Below, in pieces: positions 37,625 to 46,421 of a stretch of 64,000 nucleotides of DNA. Numbering within the stretch: the first letter of the stretch is position 1; each line of letters begins with the position of its first letter. Made by a program: the position numbers and the translations under genes. The notes below the pieces were generated by a model. The model saw only the letters and a list, made by a program, of their open reading frames with translations. It was not told the origin of the DNA and did no database searches. This stretch comes from Hwangdonia lutea (GTDB lineage Bacteria; Bacteroidota; Bacteroidia; Flavobacteriales; Flavobacteriaceae): contig NZ_CP136521.1 of assembly GCF_032814565.1 (NCBI RefSeq), positions 1,646,501 through 1,710,500 of the forward strand, given 5' to 3'.

Positions 37625-37642
37625 ATTCTTTTTTTAAATAAT

Positions 37643-38422
37643 TTGAAAAGCTTAGTCTCTATAATAACACCTATGTATAATTCTGAAGTATTTATTTCAG
37701 AAACTATTAATAGCGTGCTTTGTCAAACTTATAAAAACTGGGAACTTATATTAATAGACGATTGTTCTAATGATAAAACCTTAGAAGTTGTTGAAAATTT
37801 CATTGTTAAAAACCCAAGCATTCAACTTATAAAAAACAGCAGTAATAAAGGTGCTGCTTTCTCCAGAAACAAAGGTATTCAAACAGCTAAGGGCGATTAT
37901 ATTGCCTTTTTAGATGCCGACGATTTATGGAAACCAAATAAACTGGAAATACAACTAGCTTTTATGGAAAGTGAAAATTGCCATGTTTGTTTTAGTAGTT
38001 ATGATTTAATTAATGAAAAAAGCGAATCACTCAATAAACAAGTAAAAGCCTTAAAAGAAATTGACTATAGCAAACTTTTAAAAAGCAACTACATTGGTAA
38101 CTTAACAGGTATTTACAATGCGAAAATAATAGGCAAAATTAAGACACCGAATTTACGTAAAAGACAAGATTGGTTGTTGTGGTTAGCCGCTATTAATAAA
38201 TATGGTAAGCCAGCAAAAGGCATCCAAAAATCGTTGGCATGTTATCGTATTAGGAAAGATTCCATGTCTTCTAACAAGTTAAATCTTATAAAGTACAACT
38301 ACCAAGTTTATAAAAAAGGCCTAGGCTTTTCAACATTAAAATCGTTGTATTATATGCTTATATTTTTAAACGAACACTTCTTTGTAAAGTCTAAACAAAC
38401 TGTTACTACAAATGAGATATAA
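37643..38422 (+). CDS. Glycosyltransferase family 2 protein
   Basis: 259-residue GT-A enzyme with SIITPMYNSEVFISETINSV, LILIDDCSND and the metal-binding DxD-like FLDADDLW (about residue 91). The KRQDWLLWLAA motif follows, typical of GT2 in polysaccharide loci. TTG is the apparent start, 18 bp after the phosphotransferase stop. The last 17 bp overlap the 3' end of the convergent CapK-like gene. Confidence 0.9.
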   Translation: MKSLVSIITPMYNSEVFISETINSVLCQTYKNWELILIDDCSNDKTLEVVENFIVKNPSIQLIKNSSNKGAAFSRNKGIQTAKGDYIAFLDADDLWKPNKLEIQLAFMESENCHVCFSSYDLINEKSESLNKQVKALKEIDYSKLLKSNYIGNLTGIYNAKIIGKIKTPNLRKRQDWLLWLAAINKYGKPAKGIQKSLACYRIRKDSMSSNKLNLIKYNYQVYKKGLGFSTLKSLYYMLIFLNEHFFVKSKQTVTTNEI

Positions 38423-39767
38423 ACTGTTTAAGTTTCCCCCTATTTGTTCTTAATAATTTATCTTTCCGCTCAAAAGCAACGGTTAAACCAGACTCTAAAT
38501 AAGTTTCAATAGCTTGTTTTATTTCAATTGTTTTTTCTTCAGAAATTAATTTATCACTTGTATAACTTATTTTAAAAGTATTTAACTTTAGTTGTTCAAT
38601 AATAAACGCTTTCACATTTTGATCGTCTTCAATAACCGTTTTTGTAACATAGTAAAAGGTTAAACCAGCAGCTTTTTTTCCGCTAGGTAAAATAACAACA
38701 TCGTTGGTGCGCCCAACTAATTTTTTTAGCATTGGTTTTTTAAGTGTACTATTTTTCGATAGTGTTCCAATATCGCCCAAATCGTATCTAATAAAGGGGT
38801 GCGCTTTGTTGTAAAGTGAAGTTATAACAAGGCGTCCTTCGTTGCCATTTGGCAAAACATGGTTGTTATTATCCAGTATTTCAACAAATAAATCATCTGT
38901 ATTAATAAGCCATTCGCTTTGTTCATTTTCAAAAGCAATTAAACCCAATTCTGCTGCGCCGTATTCATTAATAACAGGGACACCAAATTGGGTTTCCATA
39001 AGTTTTTTATCATCATAAAAAAGCATTTCAGAGGTTATAATACACACTTTTAATGTGGGACAAATAACCTTTAAAATAATATTTTGTTTTTTAAGAAATT
39101 TAGCAAATTGAACAATGGCACTTGTGTAACCGTTAATATAATGGAAACGGATTTGTTTAAAAGTCTCAACATTTTTTTTAAGCTGACTATCGCTCAAATC
39201 AAAAACCGAGAACCGAAAACGGTTACTTAAAATATCCTTTATTCGTTCTTTATAATAGCCTTTTTTTTGTAACGGAATACCGTAAAACCTTGCTTGTTTT
39301 GATGTGTTTAGGTCAATATCATACCAATTATATCTGCTCATAAAACAAGCCCAAGTTAAGGCATGACAAAATTTGTCTTTAGCAAAAATAAAAGGCTCGC
39401 CCGAAGAACCAGAAGTTTTATGAACATGACTATTTTTTTTAGAAAAACCTTCTGAAAGCCTGTTTTGCAAGGGCTGCTGTAAATCCTGTTTGGTCATCAC
39501 AGGAATGCTATTCCAATCTATGGGGTTAGCGTGTTTTGCAAAGTTTTTATAAAACGAATTGTGTTTTAAATGATACGATACAATAGCTTGTTTTCTAGTT
39601 TCCAAATAAGATTTAAAGTCAGCATTATCTTTACTTTGAATGTATTTTAAATGATTTTTAGCTTCCTTAATGGGAAAGCCTTTTAGTCTCAACGAAAAAT
39701 CAAACAGTTTCAAAACAAAAGATAATTTTTGTAAAGTAAATAAAAAAAACTCGTGTAATAGAAGCAT
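38406..39767 (-). CDS. CapK/PaaK-like adenylate-forming enzyme (phenylacetate-CoA ligase family)
   Basis: 453 residues. The AMP-binding P-loop is KTSGSSGEPF (about residue 117). Later motifs INEYGAAELG (about 266) and YDLGDIGTL / KLVGRTNDVVILPSGKK (hinge) fit the ANL superfamily of PaaK. Members of this family, called CapK, are repeatedly found at the edge of capsule and exopolysaccharide loci. They may activate an acid that decorates the glycan, but that is unproven. It is on the opposite strand and its 3' end overlaps the GT2 gene by 17 bp, so it has its own promoter. Confidence 0.8.
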   Translation of the reverse strand: MLLLHEFFLFTLQKLSFVLKLFDFSLRLKGFPIKEAKNHLKYIQSKDNADFKSYLETRKQAIVSYHLKHNSFYKNFAKHANPIDWNSIPVMTKQDLQQPLQNRLSEGFSKKNSHVHKTSGSSGEPFIFAKDKFCHALTWACFMSRYNWYDIDLNTSKQARFYGIPLQKKGYYKERIKDILSNRFRFSVFDLSDSQLKKNVETFKQIRFHYINGYTSAIVQFAKFLKKQNIILKVICPTLKVCIITSEMLFYDDKKLMETQFGVPVINEYGAAELGLIAFENEQSEWLINTDDLFVEILDNNNHVLPNGNEGRLVITSLYNKAHPFIRYDLGDIGTLSKNSTLKKPMLKKLVGRTNDVVILPSGKKAAGLTFYYVTKTVIEDDQNVKAFIIEQLKLNTFKISYTSDKLISEEKTIEIKQAIETYLESGLTVAFERKDKLLRTNRGKLKQFISHL

Positions 39768-39830
39768 TAGTTTTATTTTTGCTTTCGAAAAATTCCTTTA
39801 ATGCACGGCATTAAAAACCATTAATTTGTC

Positions 39831-39850
39831 ATTCCCATGAAAATGGGAAA
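39831..39850 (+). repeat. Dispersed palindrome, variant copy before purD
   Basis: TTCCCAT (39832-39838) and ATGGGAA (39843-39849) form a stem with a GAAA loop, preceded by GTCA. It belongs to the GTCATTCC...GGAA family seen at 44792, 56608, 60288 and 61705. It is 17 bp from the purD start, so it lies in the 5' leader. Confidence 0.6.
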
Positions 39851-39866
39851 CTAAAACCATAACACA

Positions 39867-41138
39867 ATGAATATTTTAGTATTAGGTTCTGGCGGAAGAG
39901 AACACACTTTTGCTTGGAAAATTGCCCAAAGCCCGTTATGCAAAAATCTTTATGTTGCTCCTGGAAACTCCGGAACAGCGCAAATAGCAACCAATGTAAA
40001 TATTGGTGTAACCGATTTTGAGGCCATTAAAACTTTGGTTTTAGACAAAAATATCGACATGGTTGTGGTTGGACCGGAAGATCCACTAGTAAAAGGCGTG
40101 CACGATTTCTTTTTAAATGATGATAAATTGAAACACGTATCGGTTATTGGGCCACAACAAAAAGCAGCAGAATTGGAGGGCAGTAAAGAATTTGCCAAAG
40201 AATTTATGTTTCGTCATAACATTCCAACGGCGGCCTACGAGAGCTTTACCAAAGATTCGGTAGAAAAAGGCTATGCGTTTTTGGAAACCTTAAATCCGCC
40301 TTACGTATTAAAAGCAGACGGTTTAGCGGCCGGAAAGGGCGTGGTTATTCTTAATGATTTGGATGAAGCTAAAGCGGAACTAAAAAGTATGCTCATTGAT
40401 GCTAAGTTTGGCGAGGCCAGCACAAAAGTAGTTATCGAAGAGTTTTTAGATGGTATCGAGTTGAGCTGTTTTGTACTAACCGATGGCAAAAACTACAAGA
40501 TTTTACCAACAGCAAAAGATTATAAACGCATTGGCGAAGGCGACACGGGTTTAAACACAGGCGGCATGGGTGCGGTATCTCCAGTGCCTTTTGCTACAGA
40601 CGATTTTCTGAATAAAATTGAAGAACGCATTGTAAAACCAACGATTAACGGATTTAAAAAGGACGATTTGCCCTATGTTGGTTTTGTGTTTATCGGACTT
40701 ATAAAAGTTGGAAACGACCCCAAAGTAATTGAATACAATGTTCGCATGGGCGACCCCGAAACCGAGGTGGTTTTGCCGCGATTAAAAAATGATTTTGTTG
40801 AAATCCTTCAAGCGATGGCTAATCAAACGTTAGATAAAATAAATGTTGAAATTGACGAGCGTGCCGCAACAACCATCATGTTAGTGTCTGGTGGTTATCC
40901 TGAAGCTTACGAAAAAGGAAAGGAAATTTCCGGAATTGAAAACATTACTGAATCCATACCTTTTCATGCGGGCGCCATTATGGAAAATGGTAAAACAGTA
41001 ACCTCTGGCGGAAGAGTTATGGCCATTACATCATACGGAAATACCTATCAAGAGGCCATAAAAAAATCTTACCAAAGTATAGAAAAACTACATTTTGATA
41101 AGATGAATTATCGTAAAGATATTGGTTTCGATTTATAA
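39867..41138 (+). CDS. purD: Phosphoribosylamine-glycine ligase
   Basis: 423-residue ATP-grasp enzyme forming GAR in purine synthesis. The N-terminal VLGSGGREHTFAWKI is diagnostic. ATP-grasp motifs include YVLKADGLAAGKGVVI, VVIEEFLDGIELSCFVLTDG and EYNVRMGDPETEVVLPRL. The GAR synthetase signature LNTGGMGAVSPVP is intact. It is a single gene with its 3' end overlapping the convergent small membrane protein by 6 bp. No other pur gene is in the window. Confidence 0.98.
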   Translation: MNILVLGSGGREHTFAWKIAQSPLCKNLYVAPGNSGTAQIATNVNIGVTDFEAIKTLVLDKNIDMVVVGPEDPLVKGVHDFFLNDDKLKHVSVIGPQQKAAELEGSKEFAKEFMFRHNIPTAAYESFTKDSVEKGYAFLETLNPPYVLKADGLAAGKGVVILNDLDEAKAELKSMLIDAKFGEASTKVVIEEFLDGIELSCFVLTDGKNYKILPTAKDYKRIGEGDTGLNTGGMGAVSPVPFATDDFLNKIEERIVKPTINGFKKDDLPYVGFVFIGLIKVGNDPKVIEYNVRMGDPETEVVLPRLKNDFVEILQAMANQTLDKINVEIDERAATTIMLVSGGYPEAYEKGKEISGIENITESIPFHAGAIMENGKTVTSGGRVMAITSYGNTYQEAIKKSYQSIEKLHFDKMNYRKDIGFDL

Positions 41139-41360
41139 ATACGAATGCGAAGAGATGCTTTTGTCTTCCTCGTTATTATCATTAAATATTTTAAGTTGTT
41201 TCATCCAGTAAAGCATGGCAACAAAACATATTACGATAAAAATCCAGGATACAATATTTGCCATCCACCAATTGTCTAACTCTAAGGCTCTTAAAGCATC
41301 GTAAGGTGCAAAAAGCACATCTACAAATAAATCCTCTATCGCGTAAAAGAAATCTTTCAT
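41133..41360 (-). CDS. Small membrane protein, DUF6341-like
   Basis: 75 residues: an N-terminal amphipathic segment (FFYAIEDLFVDVLFAPYDAL), then ELDNWWMANIVSWIFIVICFVAMLYWMKQLKIF with one membrane helix (about 32-54), and an acidic Ser-rich tail. Similar short proteins recur between purD and a DUF6427-type gene in flavobacteria. The conserved 'LxxWW' region supports it as a real gene. It is divergent from the DUF6427-like gene across 70 bp. Function is unknown. Confidence 0.75.
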   Translation of the reverse strand: MKDFFYAIEDLFVDVLFAPYDALRALELDNWWMANIVSWIFIVICFVAMLYWMKQLKIFNDNNEEDKSISSHSYL

Positions 41361-41430
41361 GTGTATTTTATTATTTTCTAACCGAATATATAGTTAGTAT
41401 ATTTACATAGCAAAAATACAAAAACAGTTA

Positions 41431-42354
41431 ATGATTACAAGCCTTTTTAAAAAATCTAAGCCAATAAATTTTGCTATTGTTTTTTTTATCATGCTTTTGG
41501 CTTTTATTGTACTTAACTTAAAGTACGTAGAAGTGCCTATTACCGGGGCTTTCTTTTTTAAAGAAACCTTTTTGTTTTTAGTGAGTTATGTGTCTGTTTT
41601 GGCACTTAGTTTTATTGTTGGCAAAAATAGTTTAACCCAAAAAAGTAATTACGAAATTGTATTGTACAGTCTGTTTTTGTTGGCCCTTCCGCAAACGTTA
41701 AGCCATCCAGAAATTATTTATGCCAACTTTTTTGTGTTACTTGGTTACAGACGAATTATAAGTTTGCGCTCTCAAATAAACGTTAATAAAAAATTATTTG
41801 ATGCGGCTTTTTGGATTGCCATTGCAGCCCTGTTTTACTTTTGGGCCATATTGTTTTTTGTGCTCATTATTGTCTCATTGCTTTTATACACCGATAATAA
41901 TATTAAACATTGGCTGATTCCGTTTACAGGATTACTAACCGTTTTTTTAATCTCAATGAGTGTATCGATAATTTTGGACGACAGTTTTTTTGGAATATTC
42001 AACAGTTTACCCGAAGCGAGTTATAATTTCAACAATTACAATTCCGCGCAATATGTAATTATAATAACCCTGCTTCTTTCTTTTGGGGTGTGGGCATCCA
42101 TTTTCTATATACAAAATATAAAGCAGAAAAAGAAAGCTTATAGGCCATCGTATTACCTCGTGTTGTTTGCGGTGCTTAATGGGTTTTTAATAATATTTTT
42201 TGCACCCAGTAAAGACGGTAGCGAGTTTCTGTTTTTATTTGCACCATTAGCGATTATTATAGCCAACTATATTGAAATCATTCAAGAAAAATGGTTTAAA
42301 GAGCTGTTTCTTTCAGTTATAATTGTGGTGCCTTTTGTAATTTTATTGTTGTAG
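41431..42354 (+). CDS. DUF6427-like polytopic membrane protein
   Basis: 307 residues with about 8 predicted membrane helices (for example IVFFIMLLAFIVLNL, FWIAIAALFYFWAILFF and EFLFLFAPLAIIIANYI). The N-terminal MITSLFKKSKPINFAIVFF is typical of the flavobacterial family. A short polar loop follows FFKETFLFL. No catalytic motif is recognised; it could be related to glycosyltransferase-C-like or O-antigen-type membrane proteins, but this is a guess. The 3' end overlaps convergent upp by 12 bp. Confidence 0.75.
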   Translation: MITSLFKKSKPINFAIVFFIMLLAFIVLNLKYVEVPITGAFFFKETFLFLVSYVSVLALSFIVGKNSLTQKSNYEIVLYSLFLLALPQTLSHPEIIYANFFVLLGYRRIISLRSQINVNKKLFDAAFWIAIAALFYFWAILFFVLIIVSLLLYTDNNIKHWLIPFTGLLTVFLISMSVSIILDDSFFGIFNSLPEASYNFNNYNSAQYVIIITLLLSFGVWASIFYIQNIKQKKKAYRPSYYLVLFAVLNGFLIIFFAPSKDGSEFLFLFAPLAIIIANYIEIIQEKWFKELFLSVIIVVPFVILLL

Positions 42355-43002
42355 TTTTTTGCCAAAAGCCAAATCGCCGGCATCACCAAGCCCTGGGATA
42401 ATGTAACTTTTGTCGTTTAGTTGTTCATCAATAGTGCCAATCCATAAATGGGTGTTTTCGTTAAAGGATTTCGATACATAATCAACACCTTCCTGAGCGC
42501 CAATAACACTAACCAAGTGGACTTCCTTTGGTGTGCCAAAAGGCTTTAAGGCCTCATAGGTGGCAATCATGGATTGACCAGTTGCCAACATGGGGTCGGC
42601 AAGAATTAAAGTCTTGTTTTGCAAATCTGGGCATGCTAAATATTCCACAATAATCTCAAAATGTTCTGGGTTTTCTTTATGATGTCTGTAAGCCGAAATA
42701 AAAGCGTTTTCAGCTTTATCAAAATAGTTAAGTAAGCCATTGTGCAATGGAACGCCAGCCCTTAAAATAGAACACAAAACAATATCGTTTTCCAACAAAT
42801 CCATAGTGCTACTCGCCAAAGGGGTTTCAATTTCTGAGGCTTTATAGTTTAAGGATTTGCTCATTTCGTAAGCTAAAACTTCGCCAGTACGCTCAATATT
42901 ACGCCTAAAACGCATACTATCTTTTTGAATAGTTACGTCTCGCATTTCAGAAATAAAGGTATTTAATATAGAATTTTGTTGCGATAAATCATGAATGTGC
43001 AT
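42343..43002 (-). CDS. upp: Uracil phosphoribosyltransferase
   Basis: 219-residue salvage enzyme making UMP from uracil and PRPP. The PRPP-binding loop is LILADPMLATGQSM (about residues 131-144). The uracil-specific C-terminal YIIPGLGDAGDLAFG segment is intact. The N-terminal half includes CSILRAGVPLHNGLL. Length is about 10 residues over E. coli Upp, usual for Bacteroidota. It is divergent from the DUF4254 gene across 75 bp. Confidence 0.96.
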   Translation of the reverse strand: MHIHDLSQQNSILNTFISEMRDVTIQKDSMRFRRNIERTGEVLAYEMSKSLNYKASEIETPLASSTMDLLENDIVLCSILRAGVPLHNGLLNYFDKAENAFISAYRHHKENPEHFEIIVEYLACPDLQNKTLILADPMLATGQSMIATYEALKPFGTPKEVHLVSVIGAQEGVDYVSKSFNENTHLWIGTIDEQLNDKSYIIPGLGDAGDLAFGKKLQQ

Positions 43003-43077
43003 CGTGTGTTTTTTGTGGTTTTCAAGTAGTAAAGTTAATTATTTAGAAGTATATTTACACTTTAAAATCAATACATT

Positions 43078-43686
43078 ATGTTTACAAGTAAAGCCAATAA
43101 AATTTTTCAAGATGTTATAGAGAAATATCACATTATCAATACGGTAGACCAGCCTTTTGAAAACCCGTATAACAAAGATTCGCATTTAATCGAACATTTA
43201 TTGTACAGAAAATGTTGGATTGATACCGTGCAATGGCACTACGAAGATATTATCCGCGATCCACAAATCGATCCTGTTGCTGCTTTAACGCTAAAGCGTA
43301 AAATTGATGCTTCAAATCAAGACAGAACCGATATGGTGGAATATATTGACAGCTACTTCCTTGAAAAATATAAAGATGTTGCCGTAAAAGACGATGCTAC
43401 CATAAACACCGAAAGTCCTGCTTGGGGCATAGATAGGTTGTCTATTTTAGCCTTAAAAGTGTACCACATGAATGAGGAGGCTACGCGTAATGACGCTTCC
43501 GCGGAACACAAAGCAGCCTGCCAAACAAAATTAGACGTATTGTTGGAGCAACGCGTTGATTTATCAACGGCCATAGACACGCTTTTAAACGATATCGCAA
43601 AGGGCGATAAATACATGAAGGTTTACAAGCAAATGAAGATGTACAATGATGATGAATTAAACCCTGTATTGCGCTCACAGAAATAG
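43078..43686 (+). CDS. DUF4254 domain-containing protein
   Basis: 202 residues, mostly helical, no signal peptide. The family-like segments are HLIEHLLYRKCWIDTVQWHYEDIIRDPQIDP (read in pieces: LLYRKCWID, QWHYEDIIRDP) and the DASNQDRTDMVE region. The family has no known activity; in Bacteroidota it recurs beside GT9 (heptosyltransferase-like) genes, as here 70 bp downstream, suggesting a link to LPS core or surface glycan work. That link is inference from context. Confidence 0.82.
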   Translation: MFTSKANKIFQDVIEKYHIINTVDQPFENPYNKDSHLIEHLLYRKCWIDTVQWHYEDIIRDPQIDPVAALTLKRKIDASNQDRTDMVEYIDSYFLEKYKDVAVKDDATINTESPAWGIDRLSILALKVYHMNEEATRNDASAEHKAACQTKLDVLLEQRVDLSTAIDTLLNDIAKGDKYMKVYKQMKMYNDDELNPVLRSQK

Positions 43687-43716
43687 AGTAACATCATAGC
43701 CAATTAAAATCGTTAT

Positions 43717-43743
43717 GTCAGTCTGAGCTTGTCGAAGACTTTT
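43717..43743. repeat. Flavobacterial GAGC-GTCGAAG repeat fragment
   Basis: GTCAGTCTGAGCTTGTCGAA, followed by GACTTTT, lies in the 70-bp gap before the GT9 gene. It belongs to the same degenerate family as 8611, 15092, 57706 and 61768. Confidence 0.5.
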
Positions 43744-43756
43744 TCTATTGGAGCTC

Positions 43757-44779
43757 ATGTCTAAAAAGCAAAAAAACATCCTAGTAATTCGTCTCTCAGC
43801 CATGGGCGATGTGGCTATGTCGGTTCCCGTTTTACGTGCTTTGGAACAACAACATCCCGAAGTAAAAACAACCGTTTTAACAAAGTCTTTTTTCAAACCT
43901 TTTTTTAGGGATTTGCAACATGTTACGGTGTTTTCTGCGGATGTTAAAGGCGAACACAAAGGTGTTTTCGGACTTTATAAATTAGCGAGAGAGCTTAATA
44001 AAAACCATTATTTTTATGCCATTGCCGATTTACACAGCGTTTTAAGAAGCAAGATTTTAAAAAAGTTTATGCATTGCAAACGCTTTGTTTCCATTGACAA
44101 GGGCAGAAAAGAAAAGCGGCTTTTAACATCGGGAAAACAGTTTAAGCAACTTAAAACCACGCATCAACGTTATGCCGATGTTTTTGAGGCTTTGGGTTTT
44201 CCGTTGGATTTAACAAACCCTAAATTTCCTAAAAGAGTACCACTAAATAAGAAACTCCAAAATATATTAGGCGACGATTCAAAGAAACAGATTGGCATTG
44301 CGCCTTTTGCAACTTACGAAAGCAAAATGTATCCTTTGGATGCTATGAAACAAGTGATTGAAACGCTTTCAAAAGACTATAAAGTGATTTTATTCGGCGG
44401 CGGAAATTATGAAACCGAATTATTAAATACAATGGCAATCGAGTTTGATAATACGATAAACATCTCCGGGAAATTAAGGCTTGATGAAGAAATGGACATC
44501 ATTTCAAATTTAGATGTGATGCTGTCCATGGATTCTGGCAATGCCCACATCGCAGCTATGTTGGGAGTGAAAGTAGTTACCGTTTGGGGTGTTACGCACC
44601 CGTTTGCGGGTTTTGCACCGTTTAATCAGCCTGAAGATTATGCATTACTTGCCGATAGAAATAAGTATCCCAAAATACCAACCTCCATTTACGGAAATAA
44701 ATACCCGGAACATTACAAAGAAGCCTCACGGAGCGTTTCGCCTGAAACTATAATTAGTAAAATTAAATCTATAATCTAA
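43757..44779 (+). CDS. Glycosyltransferase family 9 protein (heptosyltransferase-like)
   Basis: 340 residues from the ATG at 43757; the in-frame TTG at 43748 adds only MEL and is less likely. The N-terminal ILVIRLSAMGDVAMSVPVLRAL is the GT9 signature. The C-terminal donor region has SMDSGNAHIAAMLGVKVVTVWG and HPFAGFAP. GT9 enzymes add heptose or related sugars to lipid A-core in LPS. It follows DUF4254 and is probably cotranscribed. Confidence 0.9.
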   Translation: MSKKQKNILVIRLSAMGDVAMSVPVLRALEQQHPEVKTTVLTKSFFKPFFRDLQHVTVFSADVKGEHKGVFGLYKLARELNKNHYFYAIADLHSVLRSKILKKFMHCKRFVSIDKGRKEKRLLTSGKQFKQLKTTHQRYADVFEALGFPLDLTNPKFPKRVPLNKKLQNILGDDSKKQIGIAPFATYESKMYPLDAMKQVIETLSKDYKVILFGGGNYETELLNTMAIEFDNTINISGKLRLDEEMDIISNLDVMLSMDSGNAHIAAMLGVKVVTVWGVTHPFAGFAPFNQPEDYALLADRNKYPKIPTSIYGNKYPEHYKEASRSVSPETIISKIKSII

Positions 44780-44791
44780 ATGTGGTTTGTC

Positions 44792-44811
44792 ATTCCTGCG
44801 AAGGCAGGAAT
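44792..44811 (+). repeat. Dispersed palindrome, left of gap
   Basis: ATTCCTGC (44792-44799), loop GAAG, GCAGGAAT (44804-44811), preceded by GTC. It lies 12 bp after the GT9 stop and may act as its 3' hairpin. Confidence 0.75.
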
Positions 44812-44825
44812 CCATTCTAAATTTT

Positions 44826-45151
44826 CTAACTTGTCCAAGATTCTAATTCAGAAATAGTTAACATTTTAAGCTTAGAAATAATATAATTGGCATTAATTAG
44901 TTGACAATTTTTTATACTATGAGTATAGTCTGAGATATTCGAGCATCCTTTTTTTCAGAGAAAATATTCCTTTCTTTACAATTAACCTAAGGTAAGTATT
45001 TGTTGTTTTTCGATGTTACAGAACAACCAATCGTAATAATTCCAAACTGCAATAAATAATTATCAAAAAATTCAAAATAACTAGAGTATTTACTTTCATT
45101 AAATTTATTATTGACATAATCTAGTGTAGTGTCATTACTGGAAGTTAAAAG
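44826..45151 (-). pseudogene. Possible degraded minus-strand gene
   Basis: Read from 45151 downwards, a 54-codon stretch is open to a TAG at 44987-44989; it includes DYVNNKFNESKYSSYFEFF and QFGIITIGCSVTSKNNKYL. It then resumes (NCKERNIFSEKK). After a frame change near 44955 it continues GCSNISDYTHSIKNCQL to ISELESWTS and a TAG at 44826. A stop and one frameshift would make this a broken gene. AT-rich DNA can give such strings by chance, so confidence is low. No family is recognised. Confidence 0.25.
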
Positions 45152-45219
45152 CTATCTTATTTCTTAATTAAATATTAATGTGTTCATTTAATGTTTTTAT
45201 ATGAAATTCCATTTATGAG

Positions 45220-45239
45220 ATTCCTGCTTTCGCAGGAAT
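45220..45239 (-). repeat. Dispersed palindrome, right of gap (inverted)
   Basis: ATTCCTGC (45220-45227), loop TTTC, GCAGGAAT (45232-45239). The loop is the reverse complement of the GAAA type, so this copy is inverted relative to 44792. It abuts the stop codon of the PaaE-like gene on the minus strand and may be its 3' hairpin. Confidence 0.75.
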
Positions 45240-46300
45240 TAAACATCATCATAATCAACGGTTAAGGTTGGCGATGTTGGGTGCGCTTGACAGGTTAAAA
45301 TTAAACCTTCGGCAACTTCACTTTCAGTTAAAATATTATTTTGTCGCATTGTGGCTTCGCCCTCCTTAATACGCGCAATGCAACTGCTACAAATACCGCC
45401 TTGGCAGGAATACGGGGCGTCTAAATCTTCATCCAAGGCTGCTTCGAGCACGCTTTGTTTGGCCGACATTTCAAACGTTGTTGTTTCATCGTCAACCACA
45501 ACGGTTAATTGTGTTTTTCCGGGTGCGGTAGCCACTTTTTCTTCTTCTATCTCAGCAGGCTTTGCTGCTTTAAAAAGCTCGAAATGAATGCGGTTTTCGT
45601 CAATATCATGTTCGGTTAAAACATCTTTTACCGTATGAATCATGGCTTCGGGCCCGCACAAATAATAGGCATCAACCTCAATGTGCTTATGTTTATTTTT
45701 CATCACATAATTAACCGTGCTTTTTTCAATTCTACCAAAAATGGCATCAGATTCATCAGTTTGACTAAATACAAATTGAATGGAAAAACGGTCTTTATGC
45801 TGATGCTGAAGCTCTAAAAGCTCGTTTAAAAACATGGTGTTTTCAGTAGTTTTATTCCCAAAAACCAAAATAACTTTGCTATAAACCTCTTCTTCCAAAG
45901 CACATTTTATAATACTTAAAATAGGCGTAATACCACTTCCTGCCGCAAAAAGCGCAATGTTTTTGGTTTTGGAATCGTTGGGCACAAATACAAAACGCCC
46001 CTTTGGAGGCGCAACTTCTAAAGTGTCGCCGACTTGTAAAGTGTTATTGGCGTAAGCCGAAAAGGTACCGTCTTTAACCTCTTTTACGGCTACTTTTACC
46101 TCGCCACTTTTTGGCGATGAACACAACGAATAATCGCGACGCACCTCATGACCCTCAATCTCGGTTTTTAGAGTAATATACTGTCCCGCTTTAAAAGCAA
46201 ACGTGTCTTTTAAGTGCTCAGGGACACTAAAACTAATGCTTATGGCTTTAGGGGTTTCTCTTTTTATTTCTTTTATGGTGAGTTTATAAAATGATGACAT
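45239..46300 (-). CDS. PaaE-like ferredoxin reductase with 2Fe-2S domain
   Basis: 353 residues. The N-terminal FAD domain has GQYITLKTEIEG and RRDYSLCSSP (RxYS motif). The NAD(P)H domain has LFAAGSGITPILSIIK and YYLCGPEAMI. A C-terminal plant-type ferredoxin domain follows (about 260-353) with the CxxxxCxxC cluster in YSCQGGICSSCIARIKEG and a fourth Cys in LTCQAHP. This order is that of PaaE, the reductase for phenylacetyl-CoA epoxidase, but paaABCD are not adjacent. It probably supplies electrons to another oxygenase or desaturase. It has a candidate -7 box of its own (46315-46322, minus). Confidence 0.88.
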   Translation of the reverse strand: MSSFYKLTIKEIKRETPKAISISFSVPEHLKDTFAFKAGQYITLKTEIEGHEVRRDYSLCSSPKSGEVKVAVKEVKDGTFSAYANNTLQVGDTLEVAPPKGRFVFVPNDSKTKNIALFAAGSGITPILSIIKCALEEEVYSKVILVFGNKTTENTMFLNELLELQHQHKDRFSIQFVFSQTDESDAIFGRIEKSTVNYVMKNKHKHIEVDAYYLCGPEAMIHTVKDVLTEHDIDENRIHFELFKAAKPAEIEEEKVATAPGKTQLTVVVDDETTTFEMSAKQSVLEAALDEDLDAPYSCQGGICSSCIARIKEGEATMRQNNILTESEVAEGLILTCQAHPTSPTLTVDYDDV

Positions 46301-46314
46301 AAATAAAGTTTTGA

Positions 46315-46322
46315 CAAAAATA
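46315..46322 (-). promoter_or_regulatory. Putative -7 box for the PaaE-like gene
   Basis: On the minus strand TATTTTTG (46322 to 46315) matches TAnnTTTG, 14 bp before the start codon. The -33 element is not clear, so support is moderate. Confidence 0.35.
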
Positions 46323-46421
46323 GTGAAGTTGATTTTTAAATTTTAACTTTATTTGTAACAATTGCGATAAAAGGCTTACTAACACTTTGAGCTAAATTTA
46401 AAAACACAACGAGCCAAAACT

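Larger units (their letters stand above)
44780..45238. other. 459-bp gap bounded by inverted palindromes
   Basis: It is bounded by palindromic repeats at 44792-44811 and 45220-45239 that are inverted relative to each other. The interior is AT-rich and may hold a degraded minus-strand gene (see the separate entry). No promoter or terminator is evident. Confidence 0.55.

Noticed and set aside
45351-45587. 78-aa plus-strand frame over the PaaE-like 2Fe-2S domain
   Set aside because: Antisense to the conserved CxxxxCxxC region; no own features.
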